In this document: positions 10,260-19,254 of the stretch, piece after piece
Numbering within the stretch: position 1 is the first letter of the stretch
Layout: every line of letters starts with the position of its first letter
Assembly: GCA_019694255.1 (NCBI GenBank)
Contig: JAIBCI010000111.1
Location: forward strand, 1 to 64,000
Reading direction: 5' to 3'
Source of the DNA: Saprospiraceae bacterium
GTDB lineage: Bacteria > Bacteroidota > Bacteroidia > Chitinophagales > Saprospiraceae
Length of the DNA stretch: 64,000 bases
The notes under the pieces: model-generated
What the model was told of the DNA's origin: nothing
The model's database searches: none
What the model saw: the letters and a program-made list of their open reading frames with translations, nothing else
Translations under genes and position numbers: made by a program

Positions 10260-10443
10260 ATTCAGTAAGTTTGTCTTGAACATTTCGCAGCGAGTCTTCA
10301 CAAAATTTAATGAGCTCGCGGGCTTCCTGCAATACCTGCGTTAATTCCGACATGGTTGTCTGATCTTTTTGAATCTGGTCAATAATTTGTTCAAGGCGCT
10401 GCATCGACTCTTCATAGGTCATTTTTTGCTTTTTCATTGCCAT
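10243..10443 (-). CDS. xseB: Exodeoxyribonuclease VII small subunit
   Basis: A 66-residue helical protein with the XseB pattern: MTYEESMQRLEQIIDQIQ, then a second helix TTMSELTQVLQEARELIKFC. It is the small subunit of exonuclease VII, which trims single-stranded DNA from both ends in mismatch and crosslink repair. Start options are ATG at 10443 (MAMKKQKMTYEE) or the next ATG at 10437. It lies 43 bp downstream of xseA on the same strand, and its 3' end overlaps the convergent LptF/G gene by 17 bp. Confidence 0.93.
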   Translation of the reverse strand: MAMKKQKMTYEESMQRLEQIIDQIQKDQTTMSELTQVLQEARELIKFCEDSLRNVQDKLTEFNDEP

Positions 10444-10486
10444 TTTTTTTAGACTACATTGAATATGCTATATCGGTGCGAGGTTA

Positions 10487-11719
10487 TTATGACTTCGATG
10501 TCTTTTCAATGTTGCTTATTACCATTCCGTCTCGAAGGACAGTCGTCAGATCCTTTTGAAAGTCAATGTCTTCAATTGATTTAATTCTCCTGTTATTTTG
10601 AAAATTCATAGAGTAGCCTTTTTCAAGGATCAGAAGCGGGTTATTGCTTTTCAATAAATGGGATGTATTGATAAGTTGTAAATTCTTCGATTGAATCCAT
10701 TTTTGAGCGGACATTTGAATTCTGTGGGTCAAATTTTTTAACCTGGTCATTTTATTTTGTTGCCATGCTATAGAGCTCATGACCAGATTCTTACGTGTGT
10801 TGGCCAATAAAACCATATTTCGGTGAATCCTTGCATTACATAGGTGAAGAGCCTTTTGATATAATTCTGTCATTTGAGATTCAAATAACAGATTGTGTTG
10901 AATAATATAATCTGCAACGGCAGTAGGTGTTTTGAGCTGCTTGTACGCACAAAGGTCAGTGACGGATTCATCCTGATCATGTCCAATCCCCGTTAAGACG
11001 GGTAGATCAGTAAATGCTAATTTTTTGGCAATGTCATAGCTATCAAAGTCTATTAGATCCATCTTTGCACCTCCTCCTCGAATGATCGCGACGCAGTCGA
11101 ATTCATCTTGTCTTTGACTGATCAAGCTTAAAGACCGGACAATTTCAGGAGCGGTCTTGTTTCCCTGCATTGTAGCCTTAAAATAAGTTATGTTGAATGT
11201 ATAACTGTATTCATTCTCCAAAAGATGCGTCTCAAAATCCCTTTTGCCAGCAGCGGTAAGACTTGTAATAACTGCAACTCTTTTGACAACAAGCGGAATC
11301 CTCGTTTCTTTATTTCGTTGCCATAATTTTTCAGTAATAAGCTTTGAGATAATTTCTTGTCTTTGTCTGACAATATCGCCTAATGTAAAGGATTCGTCAA
11401 TGTCAATTACATTGAGCTTTAGTCCATATCTTATGTGATAATCAACATGTACTTTGAGTCTTAGTTTGTTTCCCTCACGTAGGATTTCTGGGCTAATTCT
11501 TGCTTTTAAATTATTCCATGTGGTTTTCCAAATAACAGCAACACTCTGGGCTAATATTTCGGAAGTTGATTCATCTCTTTCGGCAAGTTCAATGTAATAA
11601 TTCCCTTTATTTAAATTACATTGAACCAACTCTGCATTGATCCATAATGGCTCACTAAAATTGAGTGTGATTACTCTCCTGAGATACTCATTGAGGCGAC
11701 TGAGTGATAAGGTTTCCAC
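10487..11719 (-). CDS. xseA: Exodeoxyribonuclease VII large subunit
   Basis: Catalytic subunit of exonuclease VII, 410 residues, close to the family's usual 400-450. An N-terminal OB-fold (about 1-105, SLSRLNEYLRRVI...WINAELVQC) is followed by the catalytic domain with the conserved segments KRVAVITSLTAAGKRDFE, AIIRGGGAKMDLIDFDS and GIGHDQDESVTD, then KTPTAVADYI. The C-terminal part is a long helical region that binds XseB. The start ATG at 11719 is 6 bp after the sucC stop, and xseB follows 43 bp later, so repair and TCA-cycle genes share a transcript here. Confidence 0.95.
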   Translation of the reverse strand: METLSLSRLNEYLRRVITLNFSEPLWINAELVQCNLNKGNYYIELAERDESTSEILAQSVAVIWKTTWNNLKARISPEILREGNKLRLKVHVDYHIRYGLKLNVIDIDESFTLGDIVRQRQEIISKLITEKLWQRNKETRIPLVVKRVAVITSLTAAGKRDFETHLLENEYSYTFNITYFKATMQGNKTAPEIVRSLSLISQRQDEFDCVAIIRGGGAKMDLIDFDSYDIAKKLAFTDLPVLTGIGHDQDESVTDLCAYKQLKTPTAVADYIIQHNLLFESQMTELYQKALHLCNARIHRNMVLLANTRKNLVMSSIAWQQNKMTRLKNLTHRIQMSAQKWIQSKNLQLINTSHLLKSNNPLLILEKGYSMNFQNNRRIKSIEDIDFQKDLTTVLRDGMVISNIEKTSKS

Positions 11720-11725
11720 TATGGA

Positions 11726-12928
11726 TTAGCGCAGAACTTCACTGACCAGATCAGCTGCTTCCTGCAAGCGAATTGCTGAATGAACCTTCAGTCCAGAGCC
11801 ATCAATAATTTCTTTGGCAGCTTCGGCATTCGTTCCCTGCAATCTCACGATGATCGGCACTTTGATCTGTCCGATATTTTTGTACGCATCAACAACTCCT
11901 TGAGCAACCCTGTCGCATCGCACAATTCCACCAAAAATATTAACCAGAATAGCCTTGACATTCGAATCTTTCAGAATAATTCTAAATGCCTGTTCTACTC
12001 GATGAGCATCGGCAGTACCACCTACATCGAGAAAATTGGCTGGATTCCCTCCGGCCATTTTAATGATGTCCATAGTAGCCATCGCAAGACCTGCACCATT
12101 GACCATGCAGCCAACATTGCCATCGAGTTTGACGTAATTGAGATTATGCTGCCGTGCTTCAACTTCTGTGGGGTCTTCCTCGCTTTCGTCTCGCATGGCT
12201 TCATAATCAGGATGACGGTACAAAGCATTGTCATCAATACTTACTTTACAATCTACTGCAATAAACTGATCATCAGGTTTGCGAAGCAGTGGATTGATTT
12301 CGAAAAGAGTTGCATCAGCATTAACGAAAGCCTTGTAAATTTTAGGCAGGAAGGAATTCATTTCTTTAAAAGCCTTGCCGGTTAAACCCAGATTAAAAGC
12401 AATTCTGCGACACTGGAATCCCTGAATCCCCAGAGCAGGATCAATGTACTCCTTATGTACTAATTCCGGTGTTTCTTCCGCCACCTTTTCAATATCCATG
12501 CCACCTTGAGTAGAGTAGATGATAACATTTTTTTGGCTCGTCCGGTCTGTAAGAATCGAAAGATAATATTCTTTGCATGCAGCAAAATCTGGTGCATAAG
12601 AATCTTCTGCAATTAGAATTTTCTGAACAAGTTTGCCAGGGCCATCAATTCCTCCTGGTGTCTGTGGAGTCTTGAGCATCATGCCAAGGATAGAAGATGC
12701 ATAATGATTAAATTCTTCTTTGCTTTTAGCAAGTTTGACGCCTCCACCTTTTCCTCTGCCTCCAGCGTGAATTTGTGCTTTAACAACTACAAATTCGGTA
12801 CCTGTCTGCGTCCTGATCTCATCATAAGCTTTTTGCGCTTCATCAATTGTCAAGGCAACAATTCCTCGCTGTATTGGGATTCCGTTGGCTGCCAGGATCT
12901 GCTTACCCTGGAATTCATGTAAGTTCAT
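11726..12928 (-). CDS. sucC: Succinyl-CoA synthetase (ADP-forming) beta subunit
   Basis: Beta subunit of succinate-CoA ligase, which couples succinyl-CoA breakdown to ATP formation in the TCA cycle. At 400 residues it has the family length. The N-terminal ATP-grasp domain (MNLHEFQGKQILAANGIP; KAQIHAGGRGKGGGV) and the C-terminal ligase domain (PANFLDVGGTAD; ILVNIFGGIVRCDRVAQG) are complete. sucD is not in the window. Its ATG overlaps the TAA of the upstream metalloprotease gene by one base (TAATG), suggesting coupled translation with a secreted protease, an unusual neighbour for sucC. Confidence 0.96.
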   Translation of the reverse strand: MNLHEFQGKQILAANGIPIQRGIVALTIDEAQKAYDEIRTQTGTEFVVVKAQIHAGGRGKGGGVKLAKSKEEFNHYASSILGMMLKTPQTPGGIDGPGKLVQKILIAEDSYAPDFAACKEYYLSILTDRTSQKNVIIYSTQGGMDIEKVAEETPELVHKEYIDPALGIQGFQCRRIAFNLGLTGKAFKEMNSFLPKIYKAFVNADATLFEINPLLRKPDDQFIAVDCKVSIDDNALYRHPDYEAMRDESEEDPTEVEARQHNLNYVKLDGNVGCMVNGAGLAMATMDIIKMAGGNPANFLDVGGTADAHRVEQAFRIILKDSNVKAILVNIFGGIVRCDRVAQGVVDAYKNIGQIKVPIIVRLQGTNAEAAKEIIDGSGLKVHSAIRLQEAADLVSEVLR

Positions 12929-14385
12929 TAATGTGTTAAAATTATTTTTGCAAATTTTTGGTTGATCTGAATAAAGTACACTCCTGGTTGAAGTGCTTCT
13001 GTTTGGATGTAGGTATTGATTAAGTTTGTATTCTTTACAGTAACCTCAGTAAGGTCTTTTCCAAATTCGCTGAAAAAACGGATATTGCTTTTTTCGGTGT
13101 CATTAATTCTGTCCAAATAAATGTTTTGACCAATTCTTGCCGGGTTGGGGAATATGTTGACATCCTTGCTTCCTGTGACATTTCCAACTGAGGTAAAACT
13201 GTTGACTTCAAATGTAAAAGAGGCTGATCCTTGTGTGCAAAAGTCCATTTTACTAAATGGGATGACTCTCCAGAAATATCTTTTGCCTTCAACCAGTGAA
13301 TCAACCTCAATTGAAGAATTGACGGTTGCCAGATTTCTTATCAATACTGTAAATGGTTGATTGCGGGATAGCTGGAAAATATAACCATCAGCATTTGCCA
13401 CTGGATTCCAGGAAAAGCGAACTTTGGAATTTGTTATTGAAGAATCTGAGGGATTTATCAAGGCATTGTCAAATGTGCTGATTGAGCGAAGCGTGACTGC
13501 GCGATCAAGGTCTGTCCGGAGATTTGTAAGGTTATTCTGCATAGCAAATTTCTGTTCATCAGAGAACCTGCTCATGCAATTATCAATCGCATAAGACATG
13601 AATAATGATCCATCCGATCGGAAGGTTTGGCCATTCACATCCTTTTGTACCAGTGAACTGCTATCGCTGTCATTGCAGGACCATCGGTTGCTAATGTAAT
13701 CCGGTGGGGTATCACAAAAGTTGTCTGCTTGCGAGAGGCAATTTCTGCGATCTGTGTTTTCAATTTGAGTAAATACCTGATTCTGATAATCGGCCGTAGG
13801 TTTTCCGGCATTATAGTCAATACCTTCCCAGCCAAAGAAAGTGTGTGGTAAGGAAAAATAATGACCGAATTCATGCGCCCAGGTATGGGAATTCTTGCCG
13901 AGACAGGATTTACTTAATGCTAACGCGTCGCCTTGATAGGTAAAATAACCACAATTGCCTGCAGGGCTGCCAACAATGTATACATTGATCACTTTCGGTA
14001 CATTGTACTTTCTCATCATCTCAAGTCCATCATCATAGTTGTGCTCGTTGTATTTGCTGCTTTTGATATAATTTATTTCATCTTCCATGTAAAACTGGAA
14101 TCCTGTGCTTTCAAAATCCTGATTAAGCGTGCAAATGGATTCGCGAAGTTTAAGTAATCCAAGGTCTCCGCCACCATTGTCATTGAGCACCATATGAATT
14201 TGGACTGGTATGTTATGAATGCCTCGAAAACCGAAATGATGTATTCCTATCATGTTTTGAAGGGAGGCTTCCTGAGTCTTCAGTGAGGTGCCACAGAATG
14301 AAGAAACTTCCTGTGAATAAAGGCAGTGCAGGTTGCCCAAAATCAGCAAGAGTAAAAATACTCTCGATTGCAGAGAATGCATCAT
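12928..14385 (-). CDS. M43 (pappalysin-like) secreted zinc metalloprotease, T9SS type A substrate
   Basis: The frame is open to 14481, but the ATG pair at 14385/14382 is preferred because it begins a clean signal peptide (MMHSLQSRVFLLLLILGNLHCLYSQ) and leaves a 28-bp gap after the preceding gene. The catalytic domain carries the extended zinc motif HEFGHYFSLPH (HExxHxxGxxH-type) and a later SYAIDNCMSRF Met-turn segment, as in M43 cytophagalysins. A fibronectin-III-like domain follows (WNPVANADGYIFQLSR), then a type A T9SS sorting domain (NIFPNPARIGQNIYL ... GVYFIQINQKFAKIIL). It is a paralogue of the gene just upstream. The substrate is unknown; degradation of external protein is inferred. 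Confidence 0.92.
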   Translation of the reverse strand: MMHSLQSRVFLLLLILGNLHCLYSQEVSSFCGTSLKTQEASLQNMIGIHHFGFRGIHNIPVQIHMVLNDNGGGDLGLLKLRESICTLNQDFESTGFQFYMEDEINYIKSSKYNEHNYDDGLEMMRKYNVPKVINVYIVGSPAGNCGYFTYQGDALALSKSCLGKNSHTWAHEFGHYFSLPHTFFGWEGIDYNAGKPTADYQNQVFTQIENTDRRNCLSQADNFCDTPPDYISNRWSCNDSDSSSLVQKDVNGQTFRSDGSLFMSYAIDNCMSRFSDEQKFAMQNNLTNLRTDLDRAVTLRSISTFDNALINPSDSSITNSKVRFSWNPVANADGYIFQLSRNQPFTVLIRNLATVNSSIEVDSLVEGKRYFWRVIPFSKMDFCTQGSASFTFEVNSFTSVGNVTGSKDVNIFPNPARIGQNIYLDRINDTEKSNIRFFSEFGKDLTEVTVKNTNLINTYIQTEALQPGVYFIQINQKFAKIILTH

Positions 14386-14413
14386 GATACGCTTAAGAGG
14401 ATTGGCTGATGAA

Positions 14414-15922
14414 TTAATATGCAAATAACTTACCGGAGTAGGATTGATCCTTGTTACGTAACCTGTAGGTGTAAATTCCATTTTGATCCATTGACCGTAT
14501 AAATTGATTGAATCCCGCGCTCAGCTGAAGATCCTCTTCATGAACTAATCTTCCATCAAGGTTGAATACTTCAAAGCGAAGAATCTGACTGCTGCTGGCA
14601 GATACATCTATCAAGTAATATGTATTTCCAAGTGATGTTACACTTGCTCCAGAAATATTGTTTTCATGGTCCTGAGTTGCTACGCCAAAGTTGCTATTGG
14701 TGAATGTAATAGGATTGGTAGATTTTGGACACAGACTCGTTGCATTGAAAGCGGTTACTCTCCATGCGTATTTAATTCCTTTGTTCAGGTTGGTCAAGGT
14801 TGTATCAGTTCTCTTAAGCAGAAATGTTTTATAAGTGGCCGCATTGCTCAGACTTACCTGGGCATACTCCAGAATATAATATGTTGCATTCGGCACAGCG
14901 TCCCATTTAAATGTCACAGAATTAAAACCGTCTGAAACGATGGTGGCATTTTTAGGCGCTTCAGTAACCTCAGGCAAAGCAGTCTGCACTGGGGTTTTAA
15001 GATAATTTCTTTTTGAACTAGCATAGTCCCGTGCAATAGCATCTTTCTGCTCCTGGCTAAAATATTTCAGACAATTGAGAAAATAACTCATGATGTTGGC
15101 TTCATCAGGGTCGAGCGGGACATCATCAGGATCTTTAGCGCAACCAGAATATTTGCAACCATTAAATCCAAAACCAAGATTGTAATCTGCCGGCGTATCA
15201 CAGAATCCATCTGCGGCAACATTGCAATGAAGTTTGTTGCTTGAATATTGCTTGGCGCGGTCGACATATTCAACCAATACCCTCTGACCATTGAGGAAGT
15301 GTTCAAGTGGTGTCGGAACTGTGCAGTCATAGGTATCAGCTTCCCATCCGAAGAATGTATGGGCCAGGCTGAAATAATGACCTATTTCATGACCGAGGGT
15401 GGTGCCATTTGAATTAACGTAATTCAGGTCACTGACAATGTAATCATCGTTAGGAGAATAAAAAGCAAGCACTCCCGGGCTTGATCCGTTGGCCTTGCTG
15501 GCAACAAATATGTTAATTGCATTCAAGTTTTTCTTGTGAATGTTGATGATTGCTGCGGCTCCAAACTGGCTACTTGGGTCATCATAGATAAAGCTATTGT
15601 TAAGATCATTGATTGATTTGATATAAAATTGAATCCCCTGATCTTTGTATAACTCATTAATCGCACATAGGTTAATTAGGCAATTGATATATCTGGCTCT
15701 TCCGGTACCGTCATTTTTGGCAGAAAGCCAGTAAGTTACCGGCACATATATTGTTCCACCGGAACGATAGACTGATAGTTGTGGGTCTTCTCTGTTTGCC
15801 ATCATCCGATTTCTGATATCGAGGTTGGCAGCGGCATCTGTTCCGCAACTTCCAATGATCTGAGCATAGAGTGAATTCCAAGATAGGAAAACTAAGATCA
15901 AGAAAGTCAAAGTTTTATTCAT
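14414..15922 (-). CDS. M43 (pappalysin-like) secreted zinc metalloprotease, T9SS type A substrate (paralogue)
   Basis: A 502-residue secreted protease with signal peptide MNKTLTFLILVFLSWNSLYAQ. The zinc motif HEIGHYFSLAHTFFGWE is intact and is followed by the cysteine-rich insertion FCDTPADYN and a Met-turn region (NIMSYFLNCLKYFS) typical of M43. A fibronectin-III-like domain (FKWDAVPNATYYILEYAQ) and a type A sorting domain (LRFEVFNLDGRLVHEE ... NGIYTYRLRN) complete it. It shares domain order and local motifs with the next gene (12928-14385), so the pair arose by tandem duplication. A possible -7 box lies at 15957-15964 on this strand. It is the first gene of the run through sucC, xseA and xseB. 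Confidence 0.92.
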   Translation of the reverse strand: MNKTLTFLILVFLSWNSLYAQIIGSCGTDAAANLDIRNRMMANREDPQLSVYRSGGTIYVPVTYWLSAKNDGTGRARYINCLINLCAINELYKDQGIQFYIKSINDLNNSFIYDDPSSQFGAAAIINIHKKNLNAINIFVASKANGSSPGVLAFYSPNDDYIVSDLNYVNSNGTTLGHEIGHYFSLAHTFFGWEADTYDCTVPTPLEHFLNGQRVLVEYVDRAKQYSSNKLHCNVAADGFCDTPADYNLGFGFNGCKYSGCAKDPDDVPLDPDEANIMSYFLNCLKYFSQEQKDAIARDYASSKRNYLKTPVQTALPEVTEAPKNATIVSDGFNSVTFKWDAVPNATYYILEYAQVSLSNAATYKTFLLKRTDTTLTNLNKGIKYAWRVTAFNATSLCPKSTNPITFTNSNFGVATQDHENNISGASVTSLGNTYYLIDVSASSSQILRFEVFNLDGRLVHEEDLQLSAGFNQFIRSMDQNGIYTYRLRNKDQSYSGKLFAY

Positions 15923-16156
15923 TTTAATAATATTTAATGTTTAAGATGTGGATTCGCAAAAATACGCAATTCGCATCATTATGTTAACGTTAATTTTTGC
16001 GTTTTGTACTCCATTTTTATCGAATTATTTGTCAAAATCCCTTGTCTGCTTTCGAAGAAAATTGTGAACATTAATTATGATTAAGTGTTATATGACAGAT
16101 TTTAAATTGAGGATCTAGACGTATTTATTTAATTCACAAAATTTATTCAAACTTAT
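15923..16156. other. Divergent intergenic region between M43 protease and mdh
   Basis: 234 bp of AT-rich DNA between two divergently read genes. Apart from the -7-like box for the protease (15957-15964) I see no hairpin with a T-run, no tRNA and no plausible small ORF. An mdh promoter must be here, but no good TAnnTTTG match was found on the plus strand. Confidence 0.6.
15957..15964 (-). promoter_or_regulatory. Possible Bacteroidota -7 promoter element before the M43 protease genes
   Basis: On the minus strand these bases read TATTTTTG, a perfect match to TAnnTTTG. They lie 34 bp ahead of the ATG at 15922. No good -33 TTTG was found 19 bp further out, so confidence is limited. Confidence 0.4.
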
Positions 16157-17086
16157 ATGTCAAAAGTTACCGTTGTTGGAGCAGGAAATGTCGGTGCTAC
16201 CGTAGCCAATGTATTGGCCCACCGCGATTTTGTTAAAGAGATCGTTTTGGTGGATATCAAAGCAGAAATGGCGCAAGGTAAGGCGCTGGATACATGGCAA
16301 CAAGCACCTATTGACGGCTATTCTACTCGCCTGATGGGCACGGACGATTATAAATACACAGATGGTTCGGATATTGTTGTTATAACGGCCGGACTTCCAC
16401 GCAAGCCCGGGATGACGCGCGATGATCTGATCACGACCAATGCTGGTATCGTCAATGCTGTGACGGACGCAATCATGTCTCATTCCAAGAACCCAATTAT
16501 AATCGTCGTTTCGAATCCACTTGATGTGATGACTTACGCTGCCTTCAAAAAAAGCGGACTCAGTGGCCAGCGTGTCTTTGGGATGGCTGGTGTGCTGGAT
16601 ACCGCTCGTTACAGGGCTTTTCTCGCTGCTGAGCTGAATGTATCTCCCAAAGACATTCAAGCACTTCTGATGGGTGGACATGGCGATTCTATGGTGCCAA
16701 TGCCAAGATATACAACGGTGTCGGGGATACCTGTTACGGAACTCCTCGCACAGGATAAACTTCAGGCAATTATTGAACGGACCAAATACGGTGGAGGTGA
16801 ACTTGTAAAATTAATGGGTACCTCAGCCTGGTATGCGCCGGGTGCGGCGGCAGCTCAAATGGTTGAAGCAATTTTGAAAGATGAACAAAGAATCTTTCCT
16901 TGTTGTGTTCATCTTGAAGGTCAATATGGCCTAGACAATGTTTTCGTTGGCGTGCCTGTCAAATTGGGTAAAAATGGAATTGAACAAGTGCTTGAACTGA
17001 AACTAGAAGAAACTGAACAGAACTTGTTGAATCAATCTGCAACAGAAGTCAGAAGTATGATGGAAGTTTACGATAAGTTAGCGTGA
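16157..17086 (+). CDS. mdh: Malate dehydrogenase
   Basis: NAD-dependent oxidation of malate to oxaloacetate in the TCA cycle. It is 309 residues, the length of the LDH-like MDH group found in Bacteroidota. The Rossmann fold opens with VTVVGAGNVGATVA, and the acidic residue selecting NAD is the D in VLVDIKAEMAQGKALD. The substrate-binding arginines are in PRKPGMTRDDL and DTARYR, and the catalytic histidine in MGGHGDSMVP. It lies divergent to the M43 proteases and shares the plus strand with a thioredoxin-fold gene 37 bp downstream. Confidence 0.97.
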   Translation: MSKVTVVGAGNVGATVANVLAHRDFVKEIVLVDIKAEMAQGKALDTWQQAPIDGYSTRLMGTDDYKYTDGSDIVVITAGLPRKPGMTRDDLITTNAGIVNAVTDAIMSHSKNPIIIVVSNPLDVMTYAAFKKSGLSGQRVFGMAGVLDTARYRAFLAAELNVSPKDIQALLMGGHGDSMVPMPRYTTVSGIPVTELLAQDKLQAIIERTKYGGGELVKLMGTSAWYAPGAAAAQMVEAILKDEQRIFPCCVHLEGQYGLDNVFVGVPVKLGKNGIEQVLELKLEETEQNLLNQSATEVRSMMEVYDKLA

Positions 17087-17123
17087 TGCTAAACACTTCT
17101 GCAGGCTGGTTGTTCAAGCAGTT

Positions 17124-17675
17124 ATGACACAGGCCATATCCACACTCGAAGAATTCAGGACCTATACCGGACAGAATGTGTTGGAAGTATCCAATCACAA
17201 GAAAGTTTTACTGGTGTTTTTGAGACACTTCGGCTGTAGTTTTTGCCGGGAGGCCATGTATGATATTTATAAGCTGCAATCTGAAAAATCCCTACGCAAC
17301 CTGGAAATCATCCTTGTCCATATGGCTGCGCCTGAAGTGGGTTTTGAGTATCTGCGGAAGTATAAGATCTCCCATCTTGACCACATTTCAGATCCGGAAT
17401 GCAGACTTTATTCGGCATTCGGACTTACAAAGGCCAACTTTAACCAACTATTTGGATTTAGATCATGGGTTAGAGGAATAGAGGCCGGCCTGATCAAAGG
17501 CCATGGATGGGGTCTTCAGCTTGGTGATGGTTTTCAAATGCCCGGAATATTCGTTATAAGCAAAAGAATCATTATCGCCGAATTCAGACATACCCTTCCT
17601 TCCGATAAGCCTGATTATGAGAGGCTGGTCAACTGTCGTCTGACCCATACTAAGCAACATAATACTGCGTTATAA
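17124..17675 (+). CDS. Peroxiredoxin-like (AhpC/TSA-related) thioredoxin-fold protein, 183 aa
   Basis: A cytoplasmic thioredoxin-fold protein with a CxxC pair at residues 38 and 41 (RHFGCSFCREAM), in the position used by the peroxiredoxin-like-2/AhpC-TSA_2 group. That group is thought to act as redox proteins, but the substrate here is not known. No signal peptide is present. The start ATG at 17124 is 37 bp after mdh, and the following exported protein begins 5 bp after its stop, so all three are probably read together. A peroxidase function is an inference from fold only. Confidence 0.75.
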   Translation: MTQAISTLEEFRTYTGQNVLEVSNHKKVLLVFLRHFGCSFCREAMYDIYKLQSEKSLRNLEIILVHMAAPEVGFEYLRKYKISHLDHISDPECRLYSAFGLTKANFNQLFGFRSWVRGIEAGLIKGHGWGLQLGDGFQMPGIFVISKRIIIAEFRHTLPSDKPDYERLVNCRLTHTKQHNTAL

Positions 17676-17680
17676 GCCTG

Positions 17681-18559
17681 ATGATCAGACATTTTCTTTG
17701 GGTTGTCCTTTGTGGAATATGCACCACTGCCGGCCTTAGTCAGAAAATAATTTCTCCAAATGACAGTCTGACTTTTTGGTCTGATGTGATGTTTAATGTT
17801 CACGATCCATCAAATAGAGAGCTTGCTGCAGTACATACAGACGATCTGATGTATAGACTTCTGAGGGATGGCCAACTGGATATGTCTAGACTAAACCCTA
17901 ACATTATCAGGCTCGAATTGCCTCACTACAATAGCCATTTATTCACCTGGCAATGTGAAAAAAATAATCAGTATGATTACTTTGGCTATTATGTGGACAG
18001 CCTGAGGAATATTGTTCGATTTCACAGGGAGCCACGGCAATATGATCGTATACGAAATGAGCAATTTGATACAGATCACTGGTATGGCGCGGTATATTAT
18101 CACGTGCTTCCATACACATTCGGCGAGGAATCTTATTGCGTGTTGTTTGGTTTTGCACAGAATGAACTAAAAGAGAAATTCCGGATAATTGAAATCATGG
18201 ATCTTCACAAAGGAATTGTTCGATTTGGGATACCTGTGCTAAAATTGAAAGATGAAGAAGGGGAGGAGTTTACTGCGCAGCGGCAGGTTGTTCGCTATAG
18301 TTCTTCGGCTAACTGTGTATTGAGGTTTGAGCCCGATGATCATATGATCGTTTATGACCATATCATAACATTTGAGGACCCTATGGCTCCTGGCGTGAGT
18401 AATATGCTTCCAGATGGTTCCTACGAGGCTTTTCAGTATCAAAATGGAAAATGGAATTATATCAGTAAATTACAAACTGAAATTCAAAATTCAGCACCCC
18501 GGGAAAAACCGATCCTAAATCAAAAAAAAGATCTTTTCGGAAGGGATAAAAAGGGCTGA
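17681..18559 (+). CDS. Exported protein of unknown function, 292 aa
   Basis: I do not recognise a characterised domain. The N-terminus is a clear signal peptide (MIRHFLWVVLCGICTTAGLSQ) with a type I cleavage site. The mature part is rich in aromatic and charged residues (NDSLTFWSDVMFNVHDPSNRE; HWYGAVYYHVLPY), with no transmembrane helix and no lipobox, which fits a soluble periplasmic or outer-membrane-associated protein. Proteins with this look occur widely in Bacteroidota next to housekeeping genes. It lies 5 bp after the peroxiredoxin-like gene and is convergent with nth. Confidence 0.6.
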   Translation: MIRHFLWVVLCGICTTAGLSQKIISPNDSLTFWSDVMFNVHDPSNRELAAVHTDDLMYRLLRDGQLDMSRLNPNIIRLELPHYNSHLFTWQCEKNNQYDYFGYYVDSLRNIVRFHREPRQYDRIRNEQFDTDHWYGAVYYHVLPYTFGEESYCVLFGFAQNELKEKFRIIEIMDLHKGIVRFGIPVLKLKDEEGEEFTAQRQVVRYSSSANCVLRFEPDDHMIVYDHIITFEDPMAPGVSNMLPDGSYEAFQYQNGKWNYISKLQTEIQNSAPREKPILNQKKDLFGRDKKG

Positions 18560-18593
18560 TCACCTGTTGGTTGCAATGTACACCACTCTTAAA

Positions 18594-19253
18594 TTATACA
18601 ATTTTCTTGTCCATTTCTTTTCTTCCGTACAGACTGCAAATAGGACAGACGAGCGGATCATGTCCACGGGCTGGGCAGTATTTTCTTCCAAAATAGATAA
18701 TTTGTAGATGAATTTTATTCCATTTGTTAATTGGAAATAGTTTTTTAAGATCTTTCTCTGTGATGACCACATTTTTCCCTGTGCTCAGACCCCATCGGTT
18801 AGCTAAACGGTGAATATGTGTGTCAACAGGAAAGGCAGGTGTACCAAAGGCCTGTGACATTACAACCGAAGCCGTCTTGTGACCGACACCGGGCAGTGAT
18901 TCTAGGTCTTCAAAATAGGGTGGAACCTTGGAATTATATTTCTCGATAAGTATTTGGGATGTATGAAATAGTGCCTTGGATTTAGAAGGCGCCAACCCGC
19001 AGGGTTTAATGATCTCTTTTATTTTATCCATCCCGAGGAGCATCATTTTTTCAGGCGTGTCAGCCAGTTTAAAAAGTTCACTTGTCACCGTATTCACCCT
19101 TTCATCTGTACACTGTGCCGAAAGAATGACTGCAATGAGCAATGTGTAAGGATCTTTGTGGTTTAGTGGCACCGGTACGACAGGAAACAGATCTTCCAGT
19201 ATTGCCTCGATAGCACTTGCCTTTTGTTGCTTCGTGGGTGGCTTGGGCTTCAT
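18594..19253 (-). CDS. nth: Endonuclease III (DNA glycosylase/AP lyase)
   Basis: Base-excision-repair enzyme removing oxidised pyrimidines and cutting at the abasic site. 219 residues. The helix-hairpin-helix and active site are intact: LPGVGHKTASVVM holds the catalytic lysine and FPVDTHIHRLANRWGLS the catalytic aspartate. The C-terminal cysteine cluster is atypical: C-x9-C-x2-C (KYCPARGHDPLVCPICSLYG) with no fourth cysteine, whereas E. coli Nth has C-x6-C-x2-C-x5-C around a 4Fe-4S cluster. No frameshift is evident nearby. The start ATG lies 1 bp after the stop of the acyl-CoA reductase gene, so they form an operon. Confidence 0.93.
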   Translation of the reverse strand: MKPKPPTKQQKASAIEAILEDLFPVVPVPLNHKDPYTLLIAVILSAQCTDERVNTVTSELFKLADTPEKMMLLGMDKIKEIIKPCGLAPSKSKALFHTSQILIEKYNSKVPPYFEDLESLPGVGHKTASVVMSQAFGTPAFPVDTHIHRLANRWGLSTGKNVVITEKDLKKLFPINKWNKIHLQIIYFGRKYCPARGHDPLVCPICSLYGRKEMDKKIV

Positions 19254-19254
19254 C

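Noticed and set aside
11780..12385. 201-codon plus-strand ORF opposite sucC
   Set aside because: It lies wholly within the strongly conserved sucC gene on the other strand and has no recognisable domain, signal peptide or start context.
14386..14481. N-terminal extension of the second M43 protease to the ATG at 14481
   Set aside because: It would place 32 polar residues before a clear signal peptide and overlap the previous gene by 68 bp.
16160..16681. 173-codon minus-strand ORF opposite mdh
   Set aside because: Complementary to conserved mdh coding sequence; composition is that of an antisense shadow.
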